Shown: in pieces, positions 23,533 to 34,279 of the stretch
Numbering within the stretch: position 1 is the first letter of the stretch
How the letters are laid out: each line of letters opens with the position of its first letter
Assembly (NCBI RefSeq): GCF_000284015.1
Contig: NC_016943.1
Coordinates: 1,033,541 to 1,097,540 of the forward strand
Direction: 5' to 3'
DNA: 64,000 nt
From: Blastococcus saxobsidens DD2
GTDB lineage: Bacteria; Actinomycetota; Actinomycetes; Mycobacteriales; Geodermatophilaceae
Made by a program: the position numbers and the translations under genes
The notes under the pieces: generated by a model
Told to the model about the DNA's origin: nothing
Seen by the model: the letters and a program-made list of their open reading frames with translations, nothing else
Database searches by the model: none

Positions 23533-23891
23533 CGGAGCACGAGCCCGATCTGGACGCTGAACGCGTCCGACGCCGCCTCCGAGACCTTGCGGACTTCGGC
23601 GCCGACGCCGCCTTCACGGTCGGCCTGGGGATCGATGCGTACCTGGACGGCAGTCCGCAGGGGCGGGTACTGCGGAACAAAGGCCGGCACATCCTGATCC
23701 AGGTCGCCACGGTGGTCGAGAGGCTTCCAGCGGCGTTCAAGGAGGAGCGCGACGGCGTCGACTGGGTGGCCATCAGCCGGATGCGCAACCTCATCGCTCA
23801 TCACTACGACAGGGTGGACGACCGACTGGTGTTCACCGCGCTCGCGAACCGGATTCCTGACCTGCTCGACCGGCTCGGGATAGACCTCTGA
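23529..23891 (+). CDS. HEPN domain toxin (DUF86/HepT type)
   Basis: The protein has 120 residues and is all helical. It contains SRMRNLIAHHYD, the R-x4-H HEPN RNase motif of HepT toxins. The start is TTG 23529, overlapping the antitoxin stop by four bases. Family knowledge: HepT cleaves RNA, in some cases tRNA 3' ends, and is neutralised by MNT-mediated AMPylation at a nearby Tyr; here HHYD offers that Tyr. The pair is complete and likely active as an island-stabilising module. Confidence 0.9.
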   Translation: MTEHEPDLDAERVRRRLRDLADFGADAAFTVGLGIDAYLDGSPQGRVLRNKGRHILIQVATVVERLPAAFKEERDGVDWVAISRMRNLIAHHYDRVDDRLVFTALANRIPDLLDRLGIDL

Positions 23892-24036
23892 CCGGCCCAG
23901 CAGCTTCCGGCTCCGGTACGCCCGCCACCGCGACCCCGCCGGCATGCGCGGCCTGCCCGTCGTTGTCGATCTGCGGGCGCTCATCGGGGCGATCAGGCGG
24001 CTCTGCCACGTGGTGCCACGACGCCTTACCTGGCAG

Positions 24037-24826
24037 CAGCGGGCGCTCATCCGGTCGGCCGCTTCTCGGGCGAGCGCTGGCATCACGTGGCTGTAGATGT
24101 CCATGGTCGTGCGCATCTGGCTGTGACCGAGCAGCTCCATGACCGCGGGTGGACGTTCTCGCTGAGCGGCAAGCTGGCCGCGGTGTGCCGGCCGTCGTGC
24201 AGCCGGACGTGCCGGACGCCGGCGGCCTGGAGCAGCCGGGTCCGGTCGTCGTAGTCGGTCTTCTTGTCGATCGGCCGGCCGTTGGGCTGGGCGAAGACCA
24301 GGTCCTCGTCCTGCCACTCGGAGCCGGCCAGCATCCGCTCGCCCAGCTGGGCGGTTTTGTGTTCCTGCAGCGCGTCGAGCAGGGGCAGCGGCAGCGCCAA
24401 CGTGCGCTGGCTGCGGCGGGTCTTGGGCTCCTCGTACACCAGCCTGCCGCCGCGGACATGGTGGATGCTGCGCAGCACGGAGGCGGGGGAGTAGCCGTCG
24501 TCGAGCAGGGCGGTGTAGAGCTGGTCGAGGTGTTCGGGCCGCAGCCGGTCGAGGCGGTGCCTGCCGATGCCGGGAGTCAGGTGCCTGCGGACCACCGACT
24601 CATAGCTCTCCAGCGTCCGCCGGCGCACCCGGCGCGGGGCGATCGTCGTCAACCAGTGCTCGAGCCACCAGCCAACGGTGGGGGTCGACGTCTCGCTGAC
24701 CGTCCCGGTGTCGCGCTGGCGTTCGGGCTCTCGTGCAGCAGTCCCAAAGTTCACGGCGTTGGTTGACACGCTGTACCGATACGTGCCCCAGCCGCGGTCC
24801 ACGCGGCCAGCCGCCTCATCGCGCAC
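24037..24826 (-). pseudogene. Decayed island integrase (internal deletion and frameshift)
   Basis: The sequence is a close relative of the integrase at 4244-5659. It keeps the core-binding part (WWLEHWLTTIAPRRVRRRTL) and the C-terminal catalytic part (LHDGRHTAASLPL), but about 92 residues are missing in frame between YSPASVLR and SIHHVRGG, removing the first catalytic Arg. A second lesion near 24145 shifts the frame just after the HxxR motif; the tail resumes in another frame with MELLGHSQMRTTMDIYSHV. The N-terminal arm-binding domain is replaced by unrelated residues. It marks the left end of an older element. Confidence 0.9.
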
Positions 24827-25004
24827 ATCGCTGGTCCGTTGTCACTGTCGCCGCCGCGCCCCGACCGCACGGGTACCCGCCGGCGGTCGGGGCAGGCGTG
24901 CGCCCGGATCCGGTGCCGCGGTCGTGCGGGCACGTCGGCTCTCTTGACCGCCAACTCACTGCTTCACTATGGTCCTAGTAAAACAGTGACAGCAAGGAGC
25001 TACT

Positions 25005-25400
25005 GTGTTCGTCTTCCGGCTCGACACCCACTCCGGCGTGCCGCCGTACCTGCAACTCGTCCAGCAGGTCCGCCAGGCACTGCTGCTGGGCTTCCTCCAA
25101 CCCGGTGACCGCCTCCCGCTCATCCGCGAGGTGGTCGAGGACCTGGCGATCAATCCGAACACCGTCGCCAAGGCGTACCGGCAGATGGAGCAGGAGGACC
25201 TGGTCACCGGCCGGCCCGGCCAGGGCACGTTCGTCAATGAACAGCAGTCGGCCGCGATGTCGGCATCGACGTACACGTCGCTGGGTCGCGGCCTGGCGAC
25301 CTGGTTGCGCCGCGCCTACGCGGCCGGCCTCGACGAGCAGGCGGTCAACGCGCTCTTCGCTTCCGTCCACCAGCAGACGAGGAACGAGGACGTGGCGTGA
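25005..25400 (+). CDS. GntR family regulator, YtrA type
   Basis: The protein has 131 residues. The N-terminal winged HTH (about 10-80) reads PPYLQLVQQVRQALLLGFLQ, then INPNTVAKAYRQMEQEDLV. The C-terminus is short and helical, as in the YtrA subfamily, which controls adjacent ABC transporters in response to envelope stress or antibiotics. The GTG at 25005 follows AAGGAG. The 3' end overlaps the ATPase start. It probably represses its own operon; a CACT-N16-AGTG inverted arrangement just upstream could be the operator. Confidence 0.9.
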   Translation: MFVFRLDTHSGVPPYLQLVQQVRQALLLGFLQPGDRLPLIREVVEDLAINPNTVAKAYRQMEQEDLVTGRPGQGTFVNEQQSAAMSASTYTSLGRGLATWLRRAYAAGLDEQAVNALFASVHQQTRNEDVA

Positions 25401-26296
25401 CAGCGACCGAGTTCGCGCTGCGCACCGACGGTGTGGGCAAGCGGTACCGGAGGGGCTGGGCCCTGCGCGACTGCACCCTGGCCCTGCCGGCGGGCGGCGT
25501 GATCGCCCTGGTCGGGCCGAACGGCGCGGGCAAGACCACGCTGCTGCGCCTGGTCGTCGGGTTGCTGGCACCGAGCACCGGCACGGTGGAGGTCCTCGGC
25601 CACGACGTCACCGCCAGCACCCCGCGAACTCTGTCCCGGGTCGGGTTCCTGGCCCAGGACCACCCGCTGTACAAGCGCTTCACCGTCGCCGAGATGCTCC
25701 GCTTCGGCCGGGCCTGCAACCTGCGGTTCGACCAGGGGCTGGCCGAGCGCCGGCTGGCGAAGGCGGGCATCCCGCTCGACCGCAGGGCCGGTGCGCTCTC
25801 CGGCGGGCAGCAGGCCCAGGTCGCGTTGGCTCTGGCCCTGGCGAAGCGGCCGGACCTGCTTGTCCTCGACGAGCCGGTGGCCAGCCTCGACCCGCTGGCC
25901 CGGCGCGAATTCCTGCAGGTCCTCATGGGCGCGGTGGCCGAAGGCGGGGTGACGGTCCTGTTCTCCTCCCACGTCGTGCACGAGCTGGAGCGCGTCTGCG
26001 ACCACCTGGTCGTGCTCAACCAGGGCCGGGTCACGCTCACCGGTGACATCGACACCCTCCTCGCCGAACACCGGCTGCTCGTCGGCCCGCGCACGGCCAC
26101 CGACCTCGACCGGGCCGGCGCGGTCGTGGAGGCCGTCCACAGCGACCGGCACACGACCCTGCTGGTACGCGACGGCGCGATCCCGGCCGCGCCTGGGTGG
26201 CAGGCCCAGCCGGTCGCGCTGGAGGACCTGGTGCTGGCGTACCTGCGCCGGCCGTCCGAGCCGAGCGCCGCGGTCACGTCGGGGGCGGCGGGATGA
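25397..26296 (+). CDS. ABC transporter ATP-binding protein
   Basis: The protein has 299 residues. Walker A is GPNGAGKTTLLRL, the signature motif LSGGQQAQVALAL, Walker B DLLVLDEPVASLDP and the H-loop FSSHVVHELERV. The C-terminal 80 residues are typical of BcrA/YtrB-type exporters. Substrate unknown; the operon type suggests peptide antibiotic or lipid export. Both ends overlap neighbouring genes by four bases, so the three genes are translationally coupled. Confidence 0.93.
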   Translation: MTATEFALRTDGVGKRYRRGWALRDCTLALPAGGVIALVGPNGAGKTTLLRLVVGLLAPSTGTVEVLGHDVTASTPRTLSRVGFLAQDHPLYKRFTVAEMLRFGRACNLRFDQGLAERRLAKAGIPLDRRAGALSGGQQAQVALALALAKRPDLLVLDEPVASLDPLARREFLQVLMGAVAEGGVTVLFSSHVVHELERVCDHLVVLNQGRVTLTGDIDTLLAEHRLLVGPRTATDLDRAGAVVEAVHSDRHTTLLVRDGAIPAAPGWQAQPVALEDLVLAYLRRPSEPSAAVTSGAAG

Positions 26297-27270
26297 CGTG
26301 GTTGATCTGGCGCCAGCACCGGACCGAGGTCTGCGTCCTCGGCTTGCTCGTCGGCATGTTCGGCATTGCCCTGCTCGTGCTCGGGATGCAGGCCCACGAC
26401 CTGTTCCCCGGCGGTCCCGCCCGGTGTGCGGGAGAGGCCGGTACCAACGAGGCCTGCGCGGCCTCCTTCCGCCGGCTCGACGAGGAGTACGGGTACGTCG
26501 AGAACCTCCTGGCGGCCTTCTACCTGGTCCCCGTCGTCATCGGTGCGTTCCTCGGTGCGCCGCTGCTCGCGCGCGAACTGGAGGACGGCACCTGGCAGCT
26601 CGCCTGGACGCAGGCCGTGCCGCGGATGCGCTGGCTGGCGGCCAAGCTCGCGGCACTGGCCGGCGTCACCGTCACGCTCACCGCGATGTTCACTGCGGTG
26701 CTCACCTGGTTCCGTCAGCCATTCGACGCGTGGGAAGGGCGGTTCCAGTACGACGCCTTCGACCTGGAGGGACTTGTTCCGGTGGCGTACGCGCTGTTCG
26801 CGTTCGGCGTCGCCACCGCCGCCGGGGCGATCCTGCGGCGCAGCCTGCCCGCGTTCGGCGTCGCGTTCGGGGCGTTCCTCGCGGCCCGGATGTCGGTGGC
26901 GCTGATGGCCCGTCCCGCGTACGCCACGCCGCTCACCACCATGGAGCCGGTCCCCGTCGGCGGCTCGGGGGACCAGGCGGAGCACCGGCCCGTGCCCGGC
27001 TTCGCTGACTGGGTGATCGAACACGGCTACGCAGACGCCACCGGGCGCAGGCTGAGCTGGACCGAGTACTACGAGCTGGAGGACGCCGCCAACCAAACCG
27101 GCACCAACCTCAACCAGTTCCTGCACGCGCGGGGCATCCAGCAGTTCGGGGTCTACCACCCGGCCGACCGGTTCTGGACGTTCCAGCTCATCGAGGCGGC
27201 CCTGTTCATCGCCGTCGCGGCGGTCCTGATCGGTGTGGTGGTGTGGCGGGTACGGCGCCGTATGGTCTAG
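26293..27270 (+). CDS. ABC-2 type permease
   Basis: The protein has 325 residues from ATG 26293 (MTWLIWRQHRTEV), overlapping the ATPase stop as ATGA. Six hydrophobic segments are visible, with a large outward loop between segments 5 and 6 (about 215-290). It forms the membrane part of the exporter with the upstream ATPase. A longer frame starting at 26197 is a shadow of the ATPase gene. Confidence 0.88.
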   Translation: MTWLIWRQHRTEVCVLGLLVGMFGIALLVLGMQAHDLFPGGPARCAGEAGTNEACAASFRRLDEEYGYVENLLAAFYLVPVVIGAFLGAPLLARELEDGTWQLAWTQAVPRMRWLAAKLAALAGVTVTLTAMFTAVLTWFRQPFDAWEGRFQYDAFDLEGLVPVAYALFAFGVATAAGAILRRSLPAFGVAFGAFLAARMSVALMARPAYATPLTTMEPVPVGGSGDQAEHRPVPGFADWVIEHGYADATGRRLSWTEYYELEDAANQTGTNLNQFLHARGIQQFGVYHPADRFWTFQLIEAALFIAVAAVLIGVVVWRVRRRMV

Positions 27271-27359
27271 TGCCCTGACCACGAACGTTCACGGTGTCCC
27301 GCCCGAGTCGTTCGTGGTGCCACCGTGGTGGCCACCGGAGTCGACCGAGTGCCGGATCG

Positions 27360-27426
27360 GTCCCACAGAGCGCTGCCCATGCGCTCGGCGGCATCGCGGC
27401 CGAGGGGTGGGATGATCGGCTGTAGG
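27360..27426 (-). pseudogene. Short integrase C-terminal remnant
   Basis: On the minus strand this stretch reads HLQPIIPPLGRDAAERMGSA and continues LWDRS, matching the end of the integrase remnant at 18480 (QVMPALGRDVADRMGNALW). The DNA similarity covers about 65 bases only. The rest of 27271-27504 holds no gene. It probably marks the right limit of the island region. Confidence 0.7.
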
Positions 27427-27504
27427 TGCCCGCCCCATCACCTCGGTCCACCTGGCGGCTGGAGTCCGGTGCGAACCGCCCGTCGGCGGCATGTCGGTCG
27501 GTGG

Positions 27505-28221
27505 TCAGGCCGGTCTCGTGGCGAGGTACACCGTGTTCGTGGCCGGGCGGTCCTGGAGCGGGTTGTCGAAGGTGACCACCTCCGCGGCGACGTCCACGAA
27601 CACGTCGGAGAGAACAGCCAGATAGCCGTCATCGGGTGGGTCGTTGGACCACAGGGAGAAGACACCGCCGGGTCTGAGGTGGCGGGCCAGTCGACGGGTC
27701 CCGTCCGCACCGTAGAAGCCGGCGTCGTCGCCGGCCAGCAGGTGCCGGGGCGAGTGGTCGATGTCGACGATCACGGCGTCGAAGGCACGCGCCGGCGCCT
27801 GCGGGTCGAACCCGGCTCCGTCGGACATGGCGAAGAAGTCGCCGTGCGCCAGCCGGCAACGCGGATCGGCCGTCAGCACGGGGCCGACGGGGACGAGGCC
27901 ACGTCGGTGCCAGCCGATGACCGGCTCCAGCAGGTCGACGACCACCAGTTCGCTCACCCGGGAATCGCTCAGCACGGCCTGAGCGGTGTAGCCGAGGCCC
28001 AGGCCGCCGACCGCTACCTCGAGTGCGGGTCCGTCGAGCCGTGCCAGCGCGAGCCGTGCCACCTCGATCTCGGCGACCGTGAAGAGCGACGACATGAGGA
28101 ACTCGTCGCCGAGCTTGACCTCGAAGATGTCGACGTCTCCGTCGGGAGCGCGGCGCCGACGGAGACTCACCTCGCCGATCGGTGTGGCAGCCCAGTCGAG
28201 CTCCTCGAACCTGGCGCTCAC
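27505..28221 (-). CDS. Spermidine synthase-like methyltransferase-fold protein
   Basis: The protein has 238 residues. A small N-terminal beta region (about 10-55) precedes a Rossmann fold with VAVGGLGLGYTAQAVL, VVDLLEPVIGWHR and AVIVDIDHSPRHLL, as in the spermidine/spermine synthase family. Actinobacterial members of this type often lack the polyamine-binding residues, so the reaction is uncertain. The start is GTG 28221. It follows the RNase J gene on the same strand with a 43-base gap. Confidence 0.8.
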   Translation of the reverse strand: MSARFEELDWAATPIGEVSLRRRRAPDGDVDIFEVKLGDEFLMSSLFTVAEIEVARLALARLDGPALEVAVGGLGLGYTAQAVLSDSRVSELVVVDLLEPVIGWHRRGLVPVGPVLTADPRCRLAHGDFFAMSDGAGFDPQAPARAFDAVIVDIDHSPRHLLAGDDAGFYGADGTRRLARHLRPGGVFSLWSNDPPDDGYLAVLSDVFVDVAAEVVTFDNPLQDRPATNTVYLATRPA

Positions 28222-28264
28222 GCGGTCTCTCCTCTCGCATGGACCCTGTCGTTCGGGTGCTCGG

Positions 28265-29950
<1,686 letters not shown>

Positions 29951-30061
29951 ACCCTTACGCTACGGGAGAGTCGCGCCGTGGGCAGGCGCCTCCGGACGTC
30001 TGCCGGCCCACACTCGCTGCGGGCCGTCGGCGACGACGTCCCCGACGCGGCTCGGTCGGCC

Positions 30062-30075
30062 GGGGGGGGGGGGGG
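30062..30075. repeat. Homopolymer of 14 guanines
   Basis: A run of 14 G lies in the 162-base gap between rnj and the MerR gene. Such tracts are prone to slippage and to assembly errors. It is not inside a recognised gene. Confidence 0.8.
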
Positions 30076-30112
30076 CGGTGCCCGAGTCGGCCGTTCGACC
30101 CCGGCCGGCAGC

Positions 30113-30511
30113 TCAGTGCCGGTCGCCCAGGTGACCGGCGAGAGTGTCGGCGAAACCCTCCGCCACCCCGAGTTGCTCGCGGAGGGCCGTGACGCGGGCG
30201 GTCGCGGCCGCGTGGAACATCCGGAGCCGGTCGAGAAGCTGCGCCCGGTCACCGTCGCCGGAGTCGAGATCGGCGAGCAGGGTGAGCAGCTCCTGCATCT
30301 CCTCCAGGCTGAAGCCCAACGGCTTCATCCGCTTGACCACCTCGAGACGGGCGACGTCGTCCTCGCTGTAGAGGCGGAAGCCGCCCTCGGAGCGGGCGGT
30401 GGGGATCACCAGCCCGTTCTCCTCGTAGAAGCGGATCGTCCGGAGGCTCAGGCCGGTGCGCTCCGCGACCTGGCCGATCTGCACCAGCTCGCCACGAGAG
30501 GGGTCGGTCAT
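30113..30511 (-). CDS. MerR family transcriptional regulator
   Basis: The protein has 132 residues. Its N-terminal MerR HTH reads VQIGQVAERTGLSLRTIRFY, then LYSEDDVARLEVVKRMKPLG, followed by a dimerisation helix (about 85-115). No cysteine pair for metal sensing is visible, so the signal is probably not a thiolate-bound metal. The ATG at 30511 is preferred (GAAGGTGGG upstream). It lies directly downstream of the SulP gene on the same strand, 47 bases away, and may regulate it. Confidence 0.85.
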   Translation of the reverse strand: MTDPSRGELVQIGQVAERTGLSLRTIRFYEENGLVIPTARSEGGFRLYSEDDVARLEVVKRMKPLGFSLEEMQELLTLLADLDSGDGDRAQLLDRLRMFHAAATARVTALREQLGVAEGFADTLAGHLGDRH

Positions 30512-30558
30512 CCCACCTTCATAGGTCATCCGGTCGCCGGCCGCTGCCGTGCGGCGCA

Positions 30559-32049
30559 TCAGTGGGCCCCGGCGAGCTGGCCGGTGTGCCGGTCGAACCG
30601 GTCGGCGGAGTGGCCGGTCAGGCCGACGATCTCCACGGTCTTGCCCCGGGTCTCGTACTTGTGGGTGATGGCGTCGAGGACGGCGACCGTGGAGGCGTCC
30701 CAGACGTGGGCGTTCGATAGGTCGATGACCACGGTCTGCGGGTCGTCGTTGTAGTCGAACTGGTAGATGAGGTCGTTGCTGGAGGCGAAGAAGAGCGCCC
30801 CGTGCACGTTGTAGACGCGCGTCCCGCCGTCGGGGTCGGTGACGCTGGTGACGTCGACCAGGTGGGCGACCCGGCGGGCGAAGAGCACGCAGGCGACGAG
30901 CACGCCGGCGGCGACGCCGATGGCGAGGTTGTGGGTGATCAGCGTGCCGGCGACGGTCGTGAGCATCACCGTGGTCTCGCTGCGCGGCATGCGGTGGATG
31001 GTGCGCAGGCTGTGCCAGTCGAACGTGGCGATGGACACGAAGATCATGACGGCGACGAGGGCGGCCATCGGGATGATCGCGACGACGTCACCGAGGGCGA
31101 CGACCAGGATCATCAGGAAGACGCCGGACAGGAAGGTGGAGAGCCGGGTGCGGGCGCCGGACTTCACGTTGATCATCGTCTGGCCGATCATGGCGCAGCC
31201 GCCCATGCCGCCGAAGAACCCGGAGGCGACGTTGGCCACGCCCTGACCCCAGGACTCGCGGGTCTTGTCCGAGGGCGTGTCGGTGAGGTCGTCGACCAGC
31301 TTCGCCGTCATGAGCGACTCCATCAGCCCGACGAACGCCACGCCGAGCGCGTAGGGGGCGATGATCGCCAGTGTCTCGAGGGTGAGCGGGATGTCGGGCA
31401 GGCCGAAGAACGGCAGGCTGTCGGGCAGCTCGCCCTGGTCACCGACGTCGGGAAGGGTCAGGCCGGCGGCCACGGTGAGCCCGGTGAGCACGACGATCGA
31501 GATCAGCGGAGCGGGGACGACCGTGGTCAGCCGGGGCAGCAGGAAGATCATGGCCAGTCCGGCGGCGACCATCGGGTACACCAGCCAGGAGACGTCGATC
31601 AGGTACGGCAGCTGGGCGGTGAAGATCAGGATCGCCAGCGCGTTGACGAAGCCGACCATCACGCTGCGCGGGATGAACCGCATCAGGCGGGCAAATCCGG
31701 ACAGGCCGAGCAGTACCTGGAAGATCCCGCCGAGGATCACCGCGGCGAGCAGGTACTCCACGCCGTACTCCAGCGTCAGGGGCGCGACGACCAGGGCGAT
31801 CGCGCCGGTGGCGGCGGTGATCATCGCCGGGCGACCGCCGGTGAAGGCGATGACCACGGCCATCACGAACGAGGAGAACAGGCCGACGCGGGGGTCGACC
31901 CCTGCCAGGATGGAGAAGCTGATCGCCTCGGGGATCAGCGCAAGAGCGACCACGACTCCGGCCAGGATCTCGGTGCGGGCGACCTTCGGGGAGAGCCAGG
32001 CGGGGCGGCTCAGGCGCGCCTTGGGCGCGACAGGCAGGACTGAGGACAT
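30559..32049 (-). CDS. SulP family inorganic anion transporter
   Basis: The protein has 496 residues with about 11-12 membrane segments and a C-terminal STAS domain (about 395-490, TRVYNVHGALFFASSNDLIY, then VVIDLSNAHVWDASTV). The SulP signature is present near the N-terminus (LALIPEAISFSILAGVDPRVGLFSS). Family members carry sulfate or bicarbonate; no carbonic anhydrase or cys gene nearby settles which. It is divergent from pgi across a 311-base gap. Confidence 0.93.
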   Translation of the reverse strand: MSSVLPVAPKARLSRPAWLSPKVARTEILAGVVVALALIPEAISFSILAGVDPRVGLFSSFVMAVVIAFTGGRPAMITAATGAIALVVAPLTLEYGVEYLLAAVILGGIFQVLLGLSGFARLMRFIPRSVMVGFVNALAILIFTAQLPYLIDVSWLVYPMVAAGLAMIFLLPRLTTVVPAPLISIVVLTGLTVAAGLTLPDVGDQGELPDSLPFFGLPDIPLTLETLAIIAPYALGVAFVGLMESLMTAKLVDDLTDTPSDKTRESWGQGVANVASGFFGGMGGCAMIGQTMINVKSGARTRLSTFLSGVFLMILVVALGDVVAIIPMAALVAVMIFVSIATFDWHSLRTIHRMPRSETTVMLTTVAGTLITHNLAIGVAAGVLVACVLFARRVAHLVDVTSVTDPDGGTRVYNVHGALFFASSNDLIYQFDYNDDPQTVVIDLSNAHVWDASTVAVLDAITHKYETRGKTVEIVGLTGHSADRFDRHTGQLAGAH

Positions 32050-32360
32050 GGGTCCGTCTCGTTCGGTGCGCCGAGACCGGCGCAGGCGGGCAGCACCGAC
32101 GGCGGCGCGTGTGAGGAGTGGGCGCGGCGGTGCACCCGGAAGAGCGCAGCTCGCGCGCGGTCACGACGTCGGGCGGGATCGCCGACTCGGTTCGTCGCTG
32201 CGCTCGGGCGGCATCGCTCGTGTCACCGACAGTCTGCCGGTAACTCGCCCTTCACGTCAGGGTTGAGTGGTGAGCCGTTGGTCACGTTCAGGTTGCGATC
32301 GTCGGGTGACACTCACGGCGACGACGCCGTAGACGTCGGACCACACGAGAAGGAGTGAGC
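32050..32360. other. Divergent intergenic region between SulP and pgi
   Basis: The stretch holds both promoters and the pgi ribosome site GAAGGAG (32348-32354). No ORF or clear operator was recognised. Confidence 0.4.
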
Positions 32361-33992
32361 ATGGACATCACCGAGACCGCGGAGTGGCGCGCTCTGGCGG
32401 AGCACCATCGGGCACTGGCCCCGGCCCACCTGCGCGATCTGTTCGCCGGGGACCCCCGGCGCGGTGAGCGGCTGACCGCGAAGGCCGGCGACCTCTACAT
32501 CGACTACTCCAAGCACCGCGTGACCGACGAGACGCTGCGGCTGCTGATCGCCCTCGCCGAGCGGGCGGGGCTGCGGGATCGCATCGCGGCGATGTTCCGC
32601 GGCGAGCACATCAACACCACCGAGGACCGCGCCGTGCTGCACGTCGCGCTGCGCATGCCTGCGGACGAGGACCTCGTGGTCGACGGTCAACCCGTCGTCC
32701 GCGACGTGCACGAGGTGCTGGGGCGGATGCGCGAGTTCGCCGACCGGGTGCGCTCCGGGGAGTGGCGCGGGCACACCGGGCGGCCGATCCGGGCGGTGGT
32801 CAACATCGGGATCGGCGGCTCCGACCTCGGCCCGGCGATGGCGTACACGGCGTTGCAGGCCTACGCCGCACGGGAGCTGACCCTCCGCTTCGTCTCCAAC
32901 ATCGACCCGACCGACTTCGCCGAGGCGACGCGCGACCTCGACCCCGCAGAGACGCTGTTCGTGGTCAGCTCCAAGACCTTCACCACCCTGGAGACGCTGA
33001 CCAACGCCACGGTCGCCCGCGACTGGCTGCTCCGCGGGCTGGGTGCGGACGAGGCCGCAGTGGCCAAGCACTTCGTCGCGGTGTCCACGAACACCGAGGC
33101 GGTGCAATCCTTCGGCATCGACCCGCAGAACATGTTCGAGTTCTGGGACTGGGTCGGTGGCCGGTACTCCCTCACCTCCGCCATCGGACTCTCGCTCATG
33201 GTGGCGATCGGCCCAGAGGCCTACGACGAGATGCTCGCCGGCTTCTCCGCCGTCGACGAGCACTTCCGCACCGTTCCGCTCGAGGCCAACGTCCCCGTGC
33301 TCCTGGGGCTGCTGAACGTCTGGTACCGCGGCTTCTTCGATGCGCAGACCCACGCCGTGCTGCCCTACAGCCAGTACCTGTCCCGGCTGCCGGCCTACCT
33401 GCAGCAGCTGACGATGGAGAGCAACGGCAAGTCCGTGCGCGCGGACGGGCAGCCGGTCGCCACGGCCACCGGCGAGGTGTACTGGGGTGAGCCCGGGACG
33501 AACGGCCAGCACGCCTTCCACCAGCTGCTGCACCAGGGAACGTCGCTGGTGCCGGCGGACTTCATCGGTTTCGGTGAGCCCAACCACCCTGTCGGCGACA
33601 TGCACGACCTGCTGATGGCCAACATGCTCGCCCAGTCAGCGGTCCTGGCCTTCGGCCGGACGGCGGAGGAGGTGGCGGCCGACGGGACGCCCACGCCGTT
33701 GGTGCCGCACACGATCATGCCCGGCAACCGACCGAGCACGGTCATCCTGGCGCCGCGCCTGACCCCGGCGACCCTCGGTCAGCTGGTGGCCCTGTACGAG
33801 CACGTCGTGTTCACGCAGGGTGTGGTCTGGCAGATCAACTCCTTCGACCAGTGGGGGGTCGAGCTGGGCAAGGTGATGGCCCGAGAGCTGGCCCCCGCGC
33901 TGTCCGGTGCTGAACCGGTGTCCCTCGACCAGGACACATCCACTGCCGCCCTCGTGGCGCACTACCGGCGGCTCCGGGGTCGGCCCGTCTGA
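32361..33992 (+). CDS. pgi: Glucose-6-phosphate isomerase
   Basis: The protein has 543 residues. It interconverts glucose 6-phosphate and fructose 6-phosphate in the cytoplasm. Family signatures are [46 protein letters not shown] and [19 protein letters not shown]. The ATG at 32361 lies 6 bases after GAAGGAG; a GTG at 32355 would touch the ribosome site. The gene stands alone and is followed by a hairpin terminator. Confidence 0.97.
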   Translation: MDITETAEWRALAEHHRALAPAHLRDLFAGDPRRGERLTAKAGDLYIDYSKHRVTDETLRLLIALAERAGLRDRIAAMFRGEHINTTEDRAVLHVALRMPADEDLVVDGQPVVRDVHEVLGRMREFADRVRSGEWRGHTGRPIRAVVNIGIGGSDLGPAMAYTALQAYAARELTLRFVSNIDPTDFAEATRDLDPAETLFVVSSKTFTTLETLTNATVARDWLLRGLGADEAAVAKHFVAVSTNTEAVQSFGIDPQNMFEFWDWVGGRYSLTSAIGLSLMVAIGPEAYDEMLAGFSAVDEHFRTVPLEANVPVLLGLLNVWYRGFFDAQTHAVLPYSQYLSRLPAYLQQLTMESNGKSVRADGQPVATATGEVYWGEPGTNGQHAFHQLLHQGTSLVPADFIGFGEPNHPVGDMHDLLMANMLAQSAVLAFGRTAEEVAADGTPTPLVPHTIMPGNRPSTVILAPRLTPATLGQLVALYEHVVFTQGVVWQINSFDQWGVELGKVMARELAPALSGAEPVSLDQDTSTAALVAHYRRLRGRPV

Positions 33993-34115
33993 CCGGTGAG
34001 ACGGCATCGCCGGCGCGGCCGGGTCCTGCATCGACCGGGAGCCCGGCTCCGACCCCGCACGCACGGTCGCCTGCCACCCACCGCGACGACTGAGACCACG
34101 TCCTCCCTCACCGCG

Positions 34116-34155
34116 GAGCGTCCTCCCTCACCGTGTGCCGTGGGGGAGGACGCTC
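34116..34155 (+). terminator. Hairpin terminator after pgi
   Basis: GAGCGTCCTCCCTCAC (34116-34131) pairs with GTGGGGGAGGACGCTC (34140-34155), one mismatch in 16, with an 8-base loop. No T-run follows, as is usual in high-GC actinobacteria. TCCTCCCTCACCG also occurs as a direct repeat at 34101. Confidence 0.75.
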
Positions 34156-34279
34156 GATGATCTGGTCACCTGATCCCAGCCGGGGTGCCGGTTGCGGTGG
34201 CCGAGTGTGGGCTGCGTAACTCATACCCGCGTCGGCCGTTGTACCGCGCACAGCTGTCCCCACCTCACCTGGAGAAGAC

